Below are positions 36,097 through 43,241 of a stretch of DNA of 64,000 nucleotides, in pieces. The stretch lies in contig NZ_FQTX01000002.1 in the NCBI RefSeq assembly GCF_900129045.1, positions 372,001 to 436,000 of the forward strand, read 5' to 3'. Source of the DNA: Bifidobacterium merycicum DSM 6492 (GTDB taxonomy: Bacteria; Actinomycetota; Actinomycetes; Actinomycetales; Bifidobacteriaceae). The translations under genes and the position numbers were made by a program. Each line of letters opens with the position of its first letter. Position 1 is the first letter of the stretch. The notes beneath the pieces were generated by a model. It saw nothing but the letters and a program-made list of their open reading frames with translations. It was not told the origin of the DNA and did not search any database.

Positions 36097-36902
36097 TGAA
36101 CAACGAAATCCAGAAGTTCGACTTCAAGGGAGCGGCATTGCGCACCTTGACCGATGAGGCGGGGGAGCCTTGGTTCGTCGCCAAGGACGCGTGCGACATC
36201 CTCGGCATTGACACAAATCATCTCCGCGAAGCTCTTGATGATGACGAAATCACAAACCTCCGTAATTCGGAGGTTTGGAATCAGCCAGGGCGTGCGCCTC
36301 TCATTATCTCTGAGCCAGGCCTGTACAAGCTCATCATGCGCTCGCGGAAGCCGGAGGCGAAGGAGTTCCAACGCTGGGTGACTCACGAGGTGCTGCCGCA
36401 GATTCGCAAGACCGGCGGCTACATTCCCACCAGCGAGACCGATGATGACATGACCATCCTCGCGAAGGCCGTGATGATCGGCCAGCGCACCATGGAAGCG
36501 CAGAAGCGGAAGATCGCCGCCCAGCAGTCGCGCATCGACGAGCTCCAGCCGAAAGCCTCCATGTGGGACAACTTCGTCGACATCCCCGACGTGCTCTCCG
36601 TGGGCAACAGCGCGAAACTGCTCAGCAACCTGGGCAGGCCCATCGGCCGCAAGACACTGTTCTCCTGGCTCGAACACAACGGGTGGGTCTTCCGCGAGAA
36701 CGGCCACTGGAGCGCACGCCAGAACCGCATCGACGCCGGCCACCTCGTCATGGTCCCGCCGAAAACCCACGGCACCCACAGGGACGGCACCACATTCAGC
36801 TTCGCGCCGACAGTGAAGATCACCAGGAAGGGACTCGGCCTGATCGCCCGACGCATGAGCGAGGCCACCCTCCAGCTCGAATACACGAAAGCGGGCGCGT
36901 GA
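36096..36902 (+). CDS. Phage antirepressor (BRO-N plus KilA-C/ANT domains)
   Basis: The 268-residue protein opens with a BRO-N domain (LRTLTDEAGEPWFVAKDACDILG, then EPGLYKLIMRSRKPEAKEFQRWV and HEVLPQIRKTGGY). After a coiled linker it has an ANT/KilA-C domain (VGNSAKLLSNLGRPIGRKTLFSWL). Such proteins interfere with the repressor and promote lytic growth. AAGGAG precedes ATG 36096, and it is coupled to the gene before it. It shares the BRO-type fold with the DinD-like protein. Confidence 0.88.
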   Translation: MNNEIQKFDFKGAALRTLTDEAGEPWFVAKDACDILGIDTNHLREALDDDEITNLRNSEVWNQPGRAPLIISEPGLYKLIMRSRKPEAKEFQRWVTHEVLPQIRKTGGYIPTSETDDDMTILAKAVMIGQRTMEAQKRKIAAQQSRIDELQPKASMWDNFVDIPDVLSVGNSAKLLSNLGRPIGRKTLFSWLEHNGWVFRENGHWSARQNRIDAGHLVMVPPKTHGTHRDGTTFSFAPTVKITRKGLGLIARRMSEATLQLEYTKAGA

Positions 36903-37249
36903 TGGCTGGGACATGGCTGCCGGCATGCATATCACTCACGGCCGGGCTGTTCAGTCTTTCCCTGGCTTTGATCCGGATCCTCATTGATCTTGATCCGATC
37001 GGTTGGATCCTGTCGTTGGGTAAGAACCCAGAGTCCGGGAAATCGGATGCAGTCGGGGATGCGCAAATAACCATAATCCCAGTCTCGAATGCTCGAACCG
37101 GTATCTCGTCAGAGTCGGGAAATGCCGTCTCGTCTCCGGTATCGGATGACGTGGCTGTTCCGGGAGCGACCCATGAATCGAATAGGAGCGGAACACGCGG
37201 CGCATCAAATGCGTCGGTTGCTTCGTCCAATGGAGGCGGATTGCTATGA
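36902..37249 (+). CDS. Possible small membrane protein coupled to the antirepressor
   Basis: An open frame of 115 codons starts at an ATG that overlaps the antirepressor stop (TGATG). The first 35 residues form a hydrophobic segment (LPACISLTAGLFSLSLALI), and the rest is Ser/Asn-rich. However, most of it lies antisense to the leftward gene at 36981-37649, which looks more convincing. It may therefore be a fortuitous frame or only a short peptide. Confidence 0.3.
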   Translation: MAGTWLPACISLTAGLFSLSLALIRILIDLDPIGWILSLGKNPESGKSDAVGDAQITIIPVSNARTGISSESGNAVSSPVSDDVAVPGATHESNRSGTRGASNASVASSNGGGLL

Positions 37250-37649
37250 CATCGACTTTCTCATCGGCGTGCATGATGATATACGCGCGGTCGGCCGCTT
37301 TGAATTGCGCGATGCTGCTCGGCGTCATGAACTCGGTGTTGTCGCCGATGGTTCTCAGGAGCAGGAAATACGCCTTGCATCCAATCCCCTCGATTGAGAC
37401 GTTGTACGCGTCGCCGTCACCGGAATTGTACACGGAGCAGACGGAATCCGGCTCGGCCTCGCCGCGAGATTTCAGCCAACCGGAAAACCCGGGAATCGTT
37501 GCGGAGATTGGACGTCCCGGATCCGACAAGTGCGTCAACAGGGTCCAATCCGCCTGCGGCCTGTTATGCCATGGCCACCAAACTGTCAATCCGGCGCCAA
37601 ACAGCGAGGCGGCGGCGCCAGCCCATGCGGCCAATACGGATCCATCCAT
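36981..37649 (-). CDS. Leftward membrane-anchored hypothetical protein inside the early region
   Basis: The 222-residue protein begins with a single membrane segment (AAWAGAAASLFGAGLTVWW), then has a soluble part with a beta-like segment (VYNSGDGDAYNVSIEGIG), RAYIIMHADEKVDVIAI and a basic C-terminus. ATG 37649 has AGGAG eight bases upstream. It is the only leftward gene after the operators and opposes the early transcript, as expected of a lysogenically expressed moron gene. A membrane location suggests exclusion or host modification, but this is inference only. Confidence 0.6.
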   Translation of the reverse strand: MDGSVLAAWAGAAASLFGAGLTVWWPWHNRPQADWTLLTHLSDPGRPISATIPGFSGWLKSRGEAEPDSVCSVYNSGDGDAYNVSIEGIGCKAYFLLLRTIGDNTEFMTPSSIAQFKAADRAYIIMHADEKVDVIAIRLHWTKQPTHLMRRVFRSYSIHGSLPEQPRHPIPETRRHFPTLTRYRFEHSRLGLWLFAHPRLHPISRTLGSYPTTGSNRSDQDQ

Positions 37650-37744
37650 TGATTCTTCTCCTAACTGTTCGGCCCGCACGTCGCAAATGCGGGATGACAC
37701 CGATTTTAGGAGGGGGCCGGGCGGTTCTCCTAACGCCGCCCGGC
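37650..37744 (-). promoter_or_regulatory. Structured leader of the leftward membrane gene
   Basis: In the leftward RNA the ribosome site GUUAGGAGAA (from 37656-37665) has an exact copy upstream (37725-37734) in the loop of a 9-bp GC hairpin (37716-37744). Between them is CUCCUAA (37706-37712), complementary to the UUAGGAG core of either copy. A CCCGCA/TGCGGG hairpin (37673-37693) would bring CUCCUAA next to the true site. This could sequester the ribosome site. Confidence 0.4.
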
Positions 37745-37769
37745 ATCACACACGCAAAGGAGGCGCGTG

Positions 37770-38003
37770 ATGGCCCCGCAAACCGAATTCAAGGACCCGA
37801 GCCGCGTACCGCTCGGCGAACGGCTCGCATGGAGCCCGGAACAAGCGGCACAGGTGTACAGCCTCGACCCGCGCGGCCTGCGCCACGCGATCGACGTCGG
37901 CGACCTCGACAGCTTCCGGGCGCCAACCAGGGAAGGCAAACCCGGACGAAGAAAAGTCAGCAAGACAGCGATGGAACGCTGGATCAGATCAATGGAGGAA
38001 TGA
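37770..38003 (+). CDS. Small helix-turn-helix protein, excisionase-like
   Basis: The 77-residue protein has a winged-helix pattern of the MerR/excisionase type: WSPEQAAQVYSLDPRGLRHAIDVGDLDSFRAP, then KVSKTAMERWI. It may act as an excisionase or as an early regulator. AAAGGAGG at 37756-37763 supports ATG 37770 rather than the in-frame GTG at 37767. It begins a run of tightly packed short genes. Confidence 0.65.
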   Translation: MAPQTEFKDPSRVPLGERLAWSPEQAAQVYSLDPRGLRHAIDVGDLDSFRAPTREGKPGRRKVSKTAMERWIRSMEE

Positions 38004-38009
38004 GAACCG

Positions 38010-38180
38010 ATGAGCACCATCAAACACTGGCTCGAGGAACGCGAACAGACGCTCGCCGACATCACCGCACTCATCGCCAGGCAGGAGACCGACCCCATCG
38101 CCATCAAAGCATTCGACGCCGAAATGGACGCGCTCCTCGACCGGCTCTACCTGATCGACAACCCGAAGGAGACGAAATGA
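38010..38180 (+). CDS. Hypothetical 56-residue phage protein
   Basis: The short frame encodes an acidic, helical peptide (MSTIKHWLEEREQTLADITA and DAEMDALLDRLYLID). It starts six bases after the previous stop and overlaps the next gene by ATGA. The tight packing supports it. Its function is unknown. Confidence 0.6.
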   Translation: MSTIKHWLEEREQTLADITALIARQETDPIAIKAFDAEMDALLDRLYLIDNPKETK

Positions 38181-38362
38181 GCTGGATGGACGACGGCGGA
38201 TTCGAGATGCAGACCTTCACCGCCCAGGACGGCAGGAAGATGGCGCGAATGGTCTTCCGCACATCGACCGGCCAATACGACGTCAACCTCACCAAGACCG
38301 AAGTGCAGCGCATCCGCCGCGAATACACCCGCACCCTCAAGGAAATGGAGGCAGACAAATGA
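38177..38362 (+). CDS. Hypothetical 61-residue phage protein
   Basis: The product begins MSWMDDGGFEMQTFTAQDGR and ends with a charged helix (QRIRREYTRTLKEMEADK). It overlaps both neighbours by ATGA. Nothing in it is recognised. Confidence 0.6.
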   Translation: MSWMDDGGFEMQTFTAQDGRKMARMVFRTSTGQYDVNLTKTEVQRIRREYTRTLKEMEADK

Positions 38363-38610
38363 CCGACCACGACCACCGGCTCGAGGACGACCGCAGGCCG
38401 CTCACCGCCGCGCAACGCACACAGAAGACCATCGCCTGCGCCATCCTCGCCGCCGCCAACGCGACCGCAAGCCTGTGGGGACTCGCATGGACGCTCGCCG
38501 CCGCCGCGGACGGCACCCTCAGCATCCTCCACATCACGGTCATGCTCGCCTGCGGGCTGCTCGCCGTCACCTTCGGCGACATCGCCGAACGCGAACTGCC
38601 GAACCTCTAA
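38359..38610 (+). CDS. Small phage membrane protein
   Basis: The 83-residue protein has a charged N-terminus and two hydrophobic stretches (about 26-50 and 55-75: ACAILAAANATASLWGLAWT and LHITVMLACGLLAVTFGD). It is predicted to be an integral membrane protein with two helices. It overlaps the gene before it by ATGA. It is too early in the genome to be the usual holin. A gap of 174 bases follows. Confidence 0.6.
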   Translation: MTDHDHRLEDDRRPLTAAQRTQKTIACAILAAANATASLWGLAWTLAAAADGTLSILHITVMLACGLLAVTFGDIAERELPNL

Positions 38611-38647
38611 GACATGCCCGCGCTTGTCGTCATGGGCGCGGGCACCC

Positions 38648-38753
38648 GGGGCGGATGCAAGGCTGGCCGCCCGCCGAGATCGCGCGACTTCCTTCCAACC
38701 ATCACATTGGGCGCGGCAAAGACGGGCACGCGGTTCGAACCCGCGCCGCCCCA
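38648..38753 (+). other. tRNA-like element in an early-region gap
   Basis: GGGGCGG (38648-38654) pairs perfectly with CCGCCCC (38746-38752), followed by A. Directly before the 3' strand is a perfect T arm, CGCGG-TTCGAAC-CCGCG (38729-38745). Together they give the 12-bp stack of a tRNA acceptor and T arm. The total of 106 bases is too long, and I cannot draw convincing D and anticodon arms; CCAA/TTGG near 38695-38711 gives an eight-base loop. It could be a decayed tRNA or a mimic. Confidence 0.35.
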
Positions 38754-38784
38754 CGAACAGGCCAACCAGCAGAAAGGAACACCA

Positions 38785-39030
38785 ATGGACAACCAGACCA
38801 GGACCAAGGACGACATCGAAATCGAGACCGCCACATGGGACATCCGACGAAGGATCCTCGACAACACCGTCAACGTGATCGCCGACATCGCCAAAACCCG
38901 CGACACCAACCTCACCGACCAGGCATGCACCGCGCTCGCAGCCGTCAACCGGCTCCGCGGCCGCATAGACATCGAGCTCGAAATGCTCGACGACGAGGCC
39001 ATGGAGATGGAAGAGAAGGAGGACGAGTGA
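38785..39030 (+). CDS. Hypothetical 81-residue phage protein
   Basis: The product is acidic and helical, beginning MDNQTRTKDDIEIETATWDI and ending EMEEKEDE. AAAGGAA precedes the ATG. It ends one base before the SSB gene, so it is in the replication operon. Its function is unknown. Confidence 0.6.
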   Translation: MDNQTRTKDDIEIETATWDIRRRILDNTVNVIADIAKTRDTNLTDQACTALAAVNRLRGRIDIELEMLDDEAMEMEEKEDE

Positions 39031-39031
39031 C

Positions 39032-39544
39032 ATGGCAGGGGAGACCATCATCACGATTGTCGGCAATCTTACCGCGGATCCCGAGCTGCGCACCACGTCA
39101 AGCGGCGCTTCTGTGTGCAGCTTCACCATTGCTTCGACTCCGCGCACCTATAACCGTCAGACCGGCCAGTTTGAGGACGGCCAGCCCCTCTTCCTCCGCT
39201 GCAGCGCATGGCGCGACCTCGCCACGCATTGCGCACAGTCCCTCGCAAAAGGCATGCGCGTCATCGCCCAAGGCCGACTCCAGCAACGCAGCTACCAGGC
39301 GCAGGACGGAAGCAACCGCACCGTGCTCGAACTGCAGATCGACGACATCGGCCCATCGCTCCGCTACGCCACCACCCAGGTAAGCCGCACCAGCCACACA
39401 CAGGCGCAACAGGGCGCATACACCGGCGGCGCCACCGGATACGGCAACCCGAACCCGACCGCCACCGGCGAGGACCCATGGAGCACACCCGACAACGGCC
39501 CCGTCTACGGAGCCGCGCAAGGCGAGGAGGAACCCGAATTCTGA
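39032..39544 (+). CDS. ssb: Single-stranded DNA-binding protein
   Basis: The 170-residue protein has the OB-fold pattern of bacterial SSB: ITIVGNLTADPELRTTSSG, FLRCSAWRDLATHCAQSLAKG and RVIAQGRLQQRSYQ. It has a Gly/Asn/Pro-rich tail and an acidic tip EEEPEF that in SSBs binds partner proteins. GGAGG precedes the ATG. Its TGA overlaps the next start (TGATG). Confidence 0.93.
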   Translation: MAGETIITIVGNLTADPELRTTSSGASVCSFTIASTPRTYNRQTGQFEDGQPLFLRCSAWRDLATHCAQSLAKGMRVIAQGRLQQRSYQAQDGSNRTVLELQIDDIGPSLRYATTQVSRTSHTQAQQGAYTGGATGYGNPNPTATGEDPWSTPDNGPVYGAAQGEEEPEF

Positions 39545-40236
39545 TGAGGGGAATCTACGACACGATCCTCAACGACCCCGCGCTCGCCACCCAGATGCGC
39601 CGGGCGCAGAACCGCACGGACTATCGAAACAAACCCGCAAAACCGAAGGAAAGGAAAACCACCATGCCACGACGCAGCACCAAGGAACTCGAAACCCTGT
39701 CCGAACGCAAATGGGGCGAACTCACGCCAGGCGAACGCAGAAGCGTCCGCAACTGGATGAAACGCACACACGACGACGACACCGAACTCGACCTCGAAAC
39801 CGCCGACCTGCTCGAACACAACCAGCACATCAGCATCGCCAGAGCCTACGCCATCGTCCACAACGTCACCGCCGAACCCGCACCCACGGCACCCATGGAA
39901 CCCGAACCAGCCGCCGAACCCGCACCCACGGCAGACACGCTCCAGGCGCTCGCCGACGAGAACAACATCCAATGGCTCGACGAATGGCCCGACGACGCGA
40001 CCACGGCCCACAGGCGCATCGGACGCTGGCAGAAGGTCGCCGACGCGCTCCGCAGCACCGGCAGACCCGCCGTCATCTGCGACGGCCTGAACCGCAAAGG
40101 CTCCCTCGCGCTCGCACGCGCCATCAACGAGGGTCGGACCGGCACATGGCGGCCCAAGGGCGCATACCGCGCCGGCGTGCGCGACGGCGACCATCCGCAG
40201 GTCATCGCCCAATGGATCGGAGGCGAACGGTCATGA
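39544..40236 (+). CDS. Hypothetical phage protein downstream of SSB
   Basis: The 230-residue reading starts at the ATG overlapping the ssb stop. A second start at 39664 (MPRRSTKE) has a better ribosome site (AAGGAAAGG), so two products are possible. A Pro/Ala/Glu repeat linker (APTAPMEPEPAAEPAPTA) at about 120-140 separates a basic helical N-terminus from a C-terminal domain with GRWQKVADALRSTGRPAVIC. It is not recognised. It overlaps rusA by ATGA. Confidence 0.6.
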   Translation: MRGIYDTILNDPALATQMRRAQNRTDYRNKPAKPKERKTTMPRRSTKELETLSERKWGELTPGERRSVRNWMKRTHDDDTELDLETADLLEHNQHISIARAYAIVHNVTAEPAPTAPMEPEPAAEPAPTADTLQALADENNIQWLDEWPDDATTAHRRIGRWQKVADALRSTGRPAVICDGLNRKGSLALARAINEGRTGTWRPKGAYRAGVRDGDHPQVIAQWIGGERS

Positions 40237-40631
40237 GCGCGCAGACCATCTCCATCCGCATCCCCAGGAACGAATGGTGGAGCCAGAACAGGCGCGGCGG
40301 CTGGCGCGTGAAGCACCTGCACACCAGAACCGTCAGACGCCGCGCCCTCCTCGCCGCATGCGACGCCGTCAACCGCGGGGCGCTCGACAGGCCGACACGA
40401 TGGCCCGTGCGCGTCATCGCCGTCATCCACCCGCTCACCCACGGGCGGTTCGACCCCGAAAACGCGGCGCCAATGGTCAAGGCCATCATCGACGCGCTCA
40501 CCCAGGCGGGAATCTGGCCCGACGACGACGGCACCCACATCACCGGCCCCGACTACAGGCCGGGCGATCCCAGCGAGGAACCCGGCTGGTACCGGATCGA
40601 CATCGAAATCACCGAAGGAGAAGCATCATGA
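40233..40631 (+). CDS. RusA-like Holliday junction resolvase
   Basis: RusA enzymes cut branched DNA and help resolve replication and recombination intermediates. The 132-residue protein has the family pattern: MARHK-like basic N-terminus (RIPRNEWWSQNRRG), VIAVIHPLTHGRFDPENAAPMVKAIIDAL, then GIWPDDDGTHITG with clustered aspartates. It overlaps the genes on both sides by ATGA, between the post-SSB protein and the replication initiator. Confidence 0.8.
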   Translation: MSAQTISIRIPRNEWWSQNRRGGWRVKHLHTRTVRRRALLAACDAVNRGALDRPTRWPVRVIAVIHPLTHGRFDPENAAPMVKAIIDALTQAGIWPDDDGTHITGPDYRPGDPSEEPGWYRIDIEITEGEAS

Positions 40632-41518
40632 GCATGAAGGCGCTCGAATGGGCCATGTACGAAGTCCCCGCCGAAATGGTCAAGGGAGCGCTCCTGCGCA
40701 TCCTGCTCACCCTCGCCGACCACGCCGACACCAAGGGCGAAGGCGCGTTCCCAAGCCAGAAGCGCCTCTGCGCCCTCACCGGATACAGCCGACGCACCAT
40801 CCAGAACGGCCTGCACGAACTGGAGGCCTCCGGCCTGATCGTCAAGGGCGACCAGCGGCTCACCGAACACTACGGCCGCCACCGCCCAATCGTCTGGAAC
40901 CTCAGCATGGAGGATTTCAGGGGCGCAAAAACTGCGCCCCTAAAAAACAACGAATCCGAGGCGCAGCATACTACGCCTCAAGCCGCTCTAGGGGCGCAAT
41001 TAGGGGCGCAAAAAACAGCCGTAAGGGGCGCAATAAGGGGCGCAACATCACTACGCCCAAACCTATATAAGGAAGAAAGTTATATAGAACCGAGAGAGAG
41101 TAACGCGCGCGCGAGAAAAATCGGCGACTGGAAACCCACACCCGAACACCGCGCGCTCGCCGCCAGACTCAACCTCGACTGCGAGGCCGAAGCGGCCAAA
41201 TTCACCGACCAGGCACTCGACCAGGGAACCCTCAGCGCCGACTGGGACGCCAGATTCAGAAACTGGCTCCGAAGAGGCCACGAACTCGGCATCACCAACA
41301 CCAACACCACCGGCACCGGCAACAGCCACCAACACACCTGGAAATGCCGCCACACCCTCCAACTCCTCCACCGCAGCGAACCCGACGCCATCTGCGACGC
41401 GCTCGCCTGCACCGTGGCCAGCGCCCTCAACGACGGCATCGACCCCGACAGGATCGCCCGAACCATCCGCGACGGAGACACCGGCCGACTCCAGGACCTC
41501 ACCTGGGAACCCGCATAA
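40628..41518 (+). CDS. Replication initiator-like protein with N-terminal winged helix
   Basis: The 296-residue protein begins with a winged-helix domain typical of phage replication proteins (MSMKALEWAMYEVPAEMVKG, FPSQKRLCALTGYSRRTIQN). The middle (about 98-150) is low in complexity because the DNA there is a set of repeats (see 40919-41087). The C-terminal part has LAARLNLDCEAEAAKF and NWLRRGHEL, as in DnaT/DnaD-like phage proteins. The gene probably encodes the initiator that binds the repeats it carries. Confidence 0.7.
   Translation: MSMKALEWAMYEVPAEMVKGALLRILLTLADHADTKGEGAFPSQKRLCALTGYSRRTIQNGLHELEASGLIVKGDQRLTEHYGRHRPIVWNLSMEDFRGAKTAPLKNNESEAQHTTPQAALGAQLGAQKTAVRGAIRGATSLRPNLYKEESYIEPRESNARARKIGDWKPTPEHRALAARLNLDCEAEAAKFTDQALDQGTLSADWDARFRNWLRRGHELGITNTNTTGTGNSHQHTWKCRHTLQLLHRSEPDAICDALACTVASALNDGIDPDRIARTIRDGDTGRLQDLTWEPA
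40919..41087 (+). repeat. Iteron-like repeats and AT-rich palindrome: candidate phage replication origin
   Basis: AGGGGCGCAA occurs five times directly (40919, 40990, 41002, 41024, 41036), with an inverted TGCGCCCCTA at 40933. Spacings within the last group are 12, 22 and 12 bases. Just downstream CTATATAA/TTATATAG (41063-41070 and 41080-41087) forms an AT-rich inverted repeat, a likely unwinding site. All lie inside the replication initiator gene, as in many temperate phages. Confidence 0.75.
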
Positions 41519-41544
41519 CCCACGAACCCACGAAAGGAAAACCA

Positions 41545-42105
41545 ATGACCATCGGCATGAAACCCGAAGCGCTCCTCTGGATCGACACCGAAACCACCGG
41601 CCTCGACCCCGAACACGACCAGCTCCTCGAAATCGCCATCCGATGCACCGACACGCACGCCGAAACCACCTACGGCGCATGCCACCGCATCATCCGCCCC
41701 CACCACCTCGACCTCACCGCCATGGACCCCATCGTCTTCACCATGCACACCGACAACGGGCTCCTCCACGACATCATCGACGCCGACCCGCAGGCCAACA
41801 GCCCCGAAGCCGCCCGCAACGCCATCGAGGAGACCATCGAAAGCCTCGCCCAACGATTCCACCTCATCCCCGCAGGCAGCAACCCCGCATTCGACCTCGC
41901 CTTCACCCACACGGCCGGATATCGCATCGAACACCTGCTCGACCACCGCCGATACGACCTCAACACCATCCGATGGCACCACAGATTCATAAACCAGCCC
42001 GACCCAATGGCCGACAACCACGCCACCAGCCACCGCGCACCCGACTGCATCCAACGCGACATCAACGAACACCGACACACCATCCAGAAGGAAACCAACC
42101 AATGA
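41545..42105 (+). CDS. DnaQ-like 3'-5' exonuclease (DEDDh family)
   Basis: The 186-residue protein has the exonuclease motif I WIDTETTGLDPEHDQLLEIAI with the DxE pair, an Asp in the middle (NPAFDLAF) and the late His-x4-Asp (HRAPDCIQRD). It resembles oligoribonuclease and DNA polymerase epsilon subunits. GAAAGGAAA precedes ATG 41545. It is in the replication region and probably processes DNA or RNA ends. It overlaps the lipoprotein gene by ATGA. Confidence 0.8.
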   Translation: MTIGMKPEALLWIDTETTGLDPEHDQLLEIAIRCTDTHAETTYGACHRIIRPHHLDLTAMDPIVFTMHTDNGLLHDIIDADPQANSPEAARNAIEETIESLAQRFHLIPAGSNPAFDLAFTHTAGYRIEHLLDHRRYDLNTIRWHHRFINQPDPMADNHATSHRAPDCIQRDINEHRHTIQKETNQ

Positions 42106-42359
42106 GAAACACCATCTGCGCCACACTCACCGCCACCACACTCGCCCTCTGCACCGCGCTCGCGGGCTGCGGGAGCGCGTCCAAACCATCGACCACGGCG
42201 CACGCCATCGCCGCCACCGGCACCACATGCTCCGCCTCGCAAAGCGGCATCAGGATCTGCACCGTCACATTATCCGACACACGGCAGGTCGACTGCGTCA
42301 TCACGGCCGGCACCTACGGCAAAAGCGGAATCACATGCGACTGGGCGCATGCCAGCTGA
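42102..42359 (+). CDS. Small phage lipoprotein
   Basis: The 85-residue protein has a signal peptide and lipobox (TALAGC, Cys at about 23), then a short domain with four more Cys (TTCSASQSGIRICTV, RQVDCVI, GITCDW). The mature part may therefore be disulfide-linked outside the cell. It is coupled to the exonuclease gene by ATGA. A lipoprotein made during lytic replication could block superinfection, but this is inference. Confidence 0.7.
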   Translation: MRNTICATLTATTLALCTALAGCGSASKPSTTAHAIAATGTTCSASQSGIRICTVTLSDTRQVDCVITAGTYGKSGITCDWAHAS

Positions 42360-42379
42360 AGCGACGAGGAGCCCACACG

Positions 42380-42556
42380 ATGACCGAACGTGAGAAACGC
42401 GAGACCCTCAGAACGTTCAGCCTGATCTGCCAGACCAGCGCCAACACCGGAATCACCGCCGCCCGCAAAGGCGACACCGAAACCACCATCCACACCGCCC
42501 AACAGATCATCCACCACGCACGCGAGATCATCCGACTCATCAACACCGCCGACTGA
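42380..42556 (+). CDS. Hypothetical 58-residue phage protein
   Basis: The product is a helical peptide (MTEREKRETLRTFSLICQ, TTIHTAQQIIHHAREIIRLI). It starts 20 bases after the lipoprotein gene, with GAGGAG upstream. Its function is unknown. Confidence 0.55.
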   Translation: MTEREKRETLRTFSLICQTSANTGITAARKGDTETTIHTAQQIIHHAREIIRLINTAD

Positions 42557-42569
42557 AAGGAACCGCGAT

Positions 42570-42644
42570 ATGAACGCCAACTCGCTGGATGCCTACCGTC
42601 TTTTCGAACAGTGGCACCTGTCACAATCGGAGGCCGACGAATGA
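42570..42644 (+). CDS. Possible 24-residue peptide
   Basis: A short frame (MNANSLDAYRLFEQWHLSQS...) has a good ribosome site (AAAGGAA) and overlaps the next start by ATGA. It may be a real small protein or a device for coupling translation of the next gene. Confidence 0.4.
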   Translation: MNANSLDAYRLFEQWHLSQSEADE

Positions 42645-42898
42645 AAGACCGGACTCCGCATCTGTGCCGGAACGCTCTCGGCACAGCCATCTGCGCCAGC
42701 AATGGCATCGGACCATCCCAGGATGCCGACCGGCGTATAGAGCATTGCATCATCTGCGGCAGGTGGTGGAAGATCCACGCCGTCACGCCGCACCTGACCA
42801 TCTGGGCCGAAGTGCCAGCCTGGATGATCTGGCTGTCCTGGCACAGAATCTGGGAGACCGGCCATAAATCATCCCACGGAAAGGAACCGGAACAATGA
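42641..42898 (+). CDS. Hypothetical Cys/Trp-rich phage protein
   Basis: The 85-residue protein contains HLCRNALGTAICAS and HCIICGRWW, a set of Cys and His that might bind zinc, and a Trp-rich C-terminal part (WAEVPAWMIWLSWHRIW). It overlaps the neighbours on both sides by ATGA. It is not recognised. Confidence 0.55.
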   Translation: MKDRTPHLCRNALGTAICASNGIGPSQDADRRIEHCIICGRWWKIHAVTPHLTIWAEVPAWMIWLSWHRIWETGHKSSHGKEPEQ

Positions 42899-42957
42899 GC
42901 GAGGAAACACTCGAACAGGCGCTCGCCGCCATCCACAACCACAAGGAAACCAAATGA
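42895..42957 (+). CDS. Possible 20-residue peptide, duplicated fragment
   Basis: This frame reads MSEETLEQALAAIHNHKETK. The LEQALAAIH part is encoded by a 28-base exact repeat of the gene at 43158. It overlaps its neighbours by ATGA. It looks like a remnant left by duplication or deletion. Confidence 0.35.
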   Translation: MSEETLEQALAAIHNHKETK

Positions 42958-43241
42958 AACAAACCATGAAAGACCTCATCATCAACTGGGCACACGCCGG
43001 CTACACCATCGACGAAATCGCACCACTCATCCCACAAATCCCACGAGACGAAATCGCCGCCATCATCACCAACCAACAGGCATAAAAAAGCCCCCACCCG
43101 AAACCGAGCAGAGGCACACCCAAAAACCATCATAGCGCGGAACGGGAAGGCGAACAAATGTCCGAAAACACCAGCAGTCAAACCACACAACCAAACCCAC
43201 AACACCAGCGCAAACTCGAACAGGCGCTCGCCGCCATCCAC
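42909..43241 (+). repeat. 28-base direct repeat in the early region
   Basis: The same 28 bases occur at 42909-42936 and 43214-43241, encoding LEQALAAIH in both frames. Recombination between them would delete 305 bases, including the 43-residue gene. Confidence 0.85.
42954..43085 (+). CDS. Hypothetical 43-residue phage protein
   Basis: The frame reads MKQTMKDLIINWAHAGYTID, then EIAPLIPQIPRDEIAAIITN, ending with TAA. The sequence has the look of a small helix-turn-helix (GYTIDEIAPLIP), but it is too short to be sure. It overlaps the previous peptide by ATGA. Confidence 0.5.
   Translation: MKQTMKDLIINWAHAGYTIDEIAPLIPQIPRDEIAAIITNQQA

Noticed and set aside
40919..41045. The AGGGGCGCAA repeats as coding-sequence repeats only
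   Set aside because: The repeats fall in different reading frames, with spacings of 12 and 22 bases, so they do not encode a repeated peptide. A DNA role is more likely.
42909..43241. A CRISPR array
   Set aside because: There are only two copies of the repeat, 305 bases apart and inside coding frames. No regular spacer pattern exists here or elsewhere in the window.
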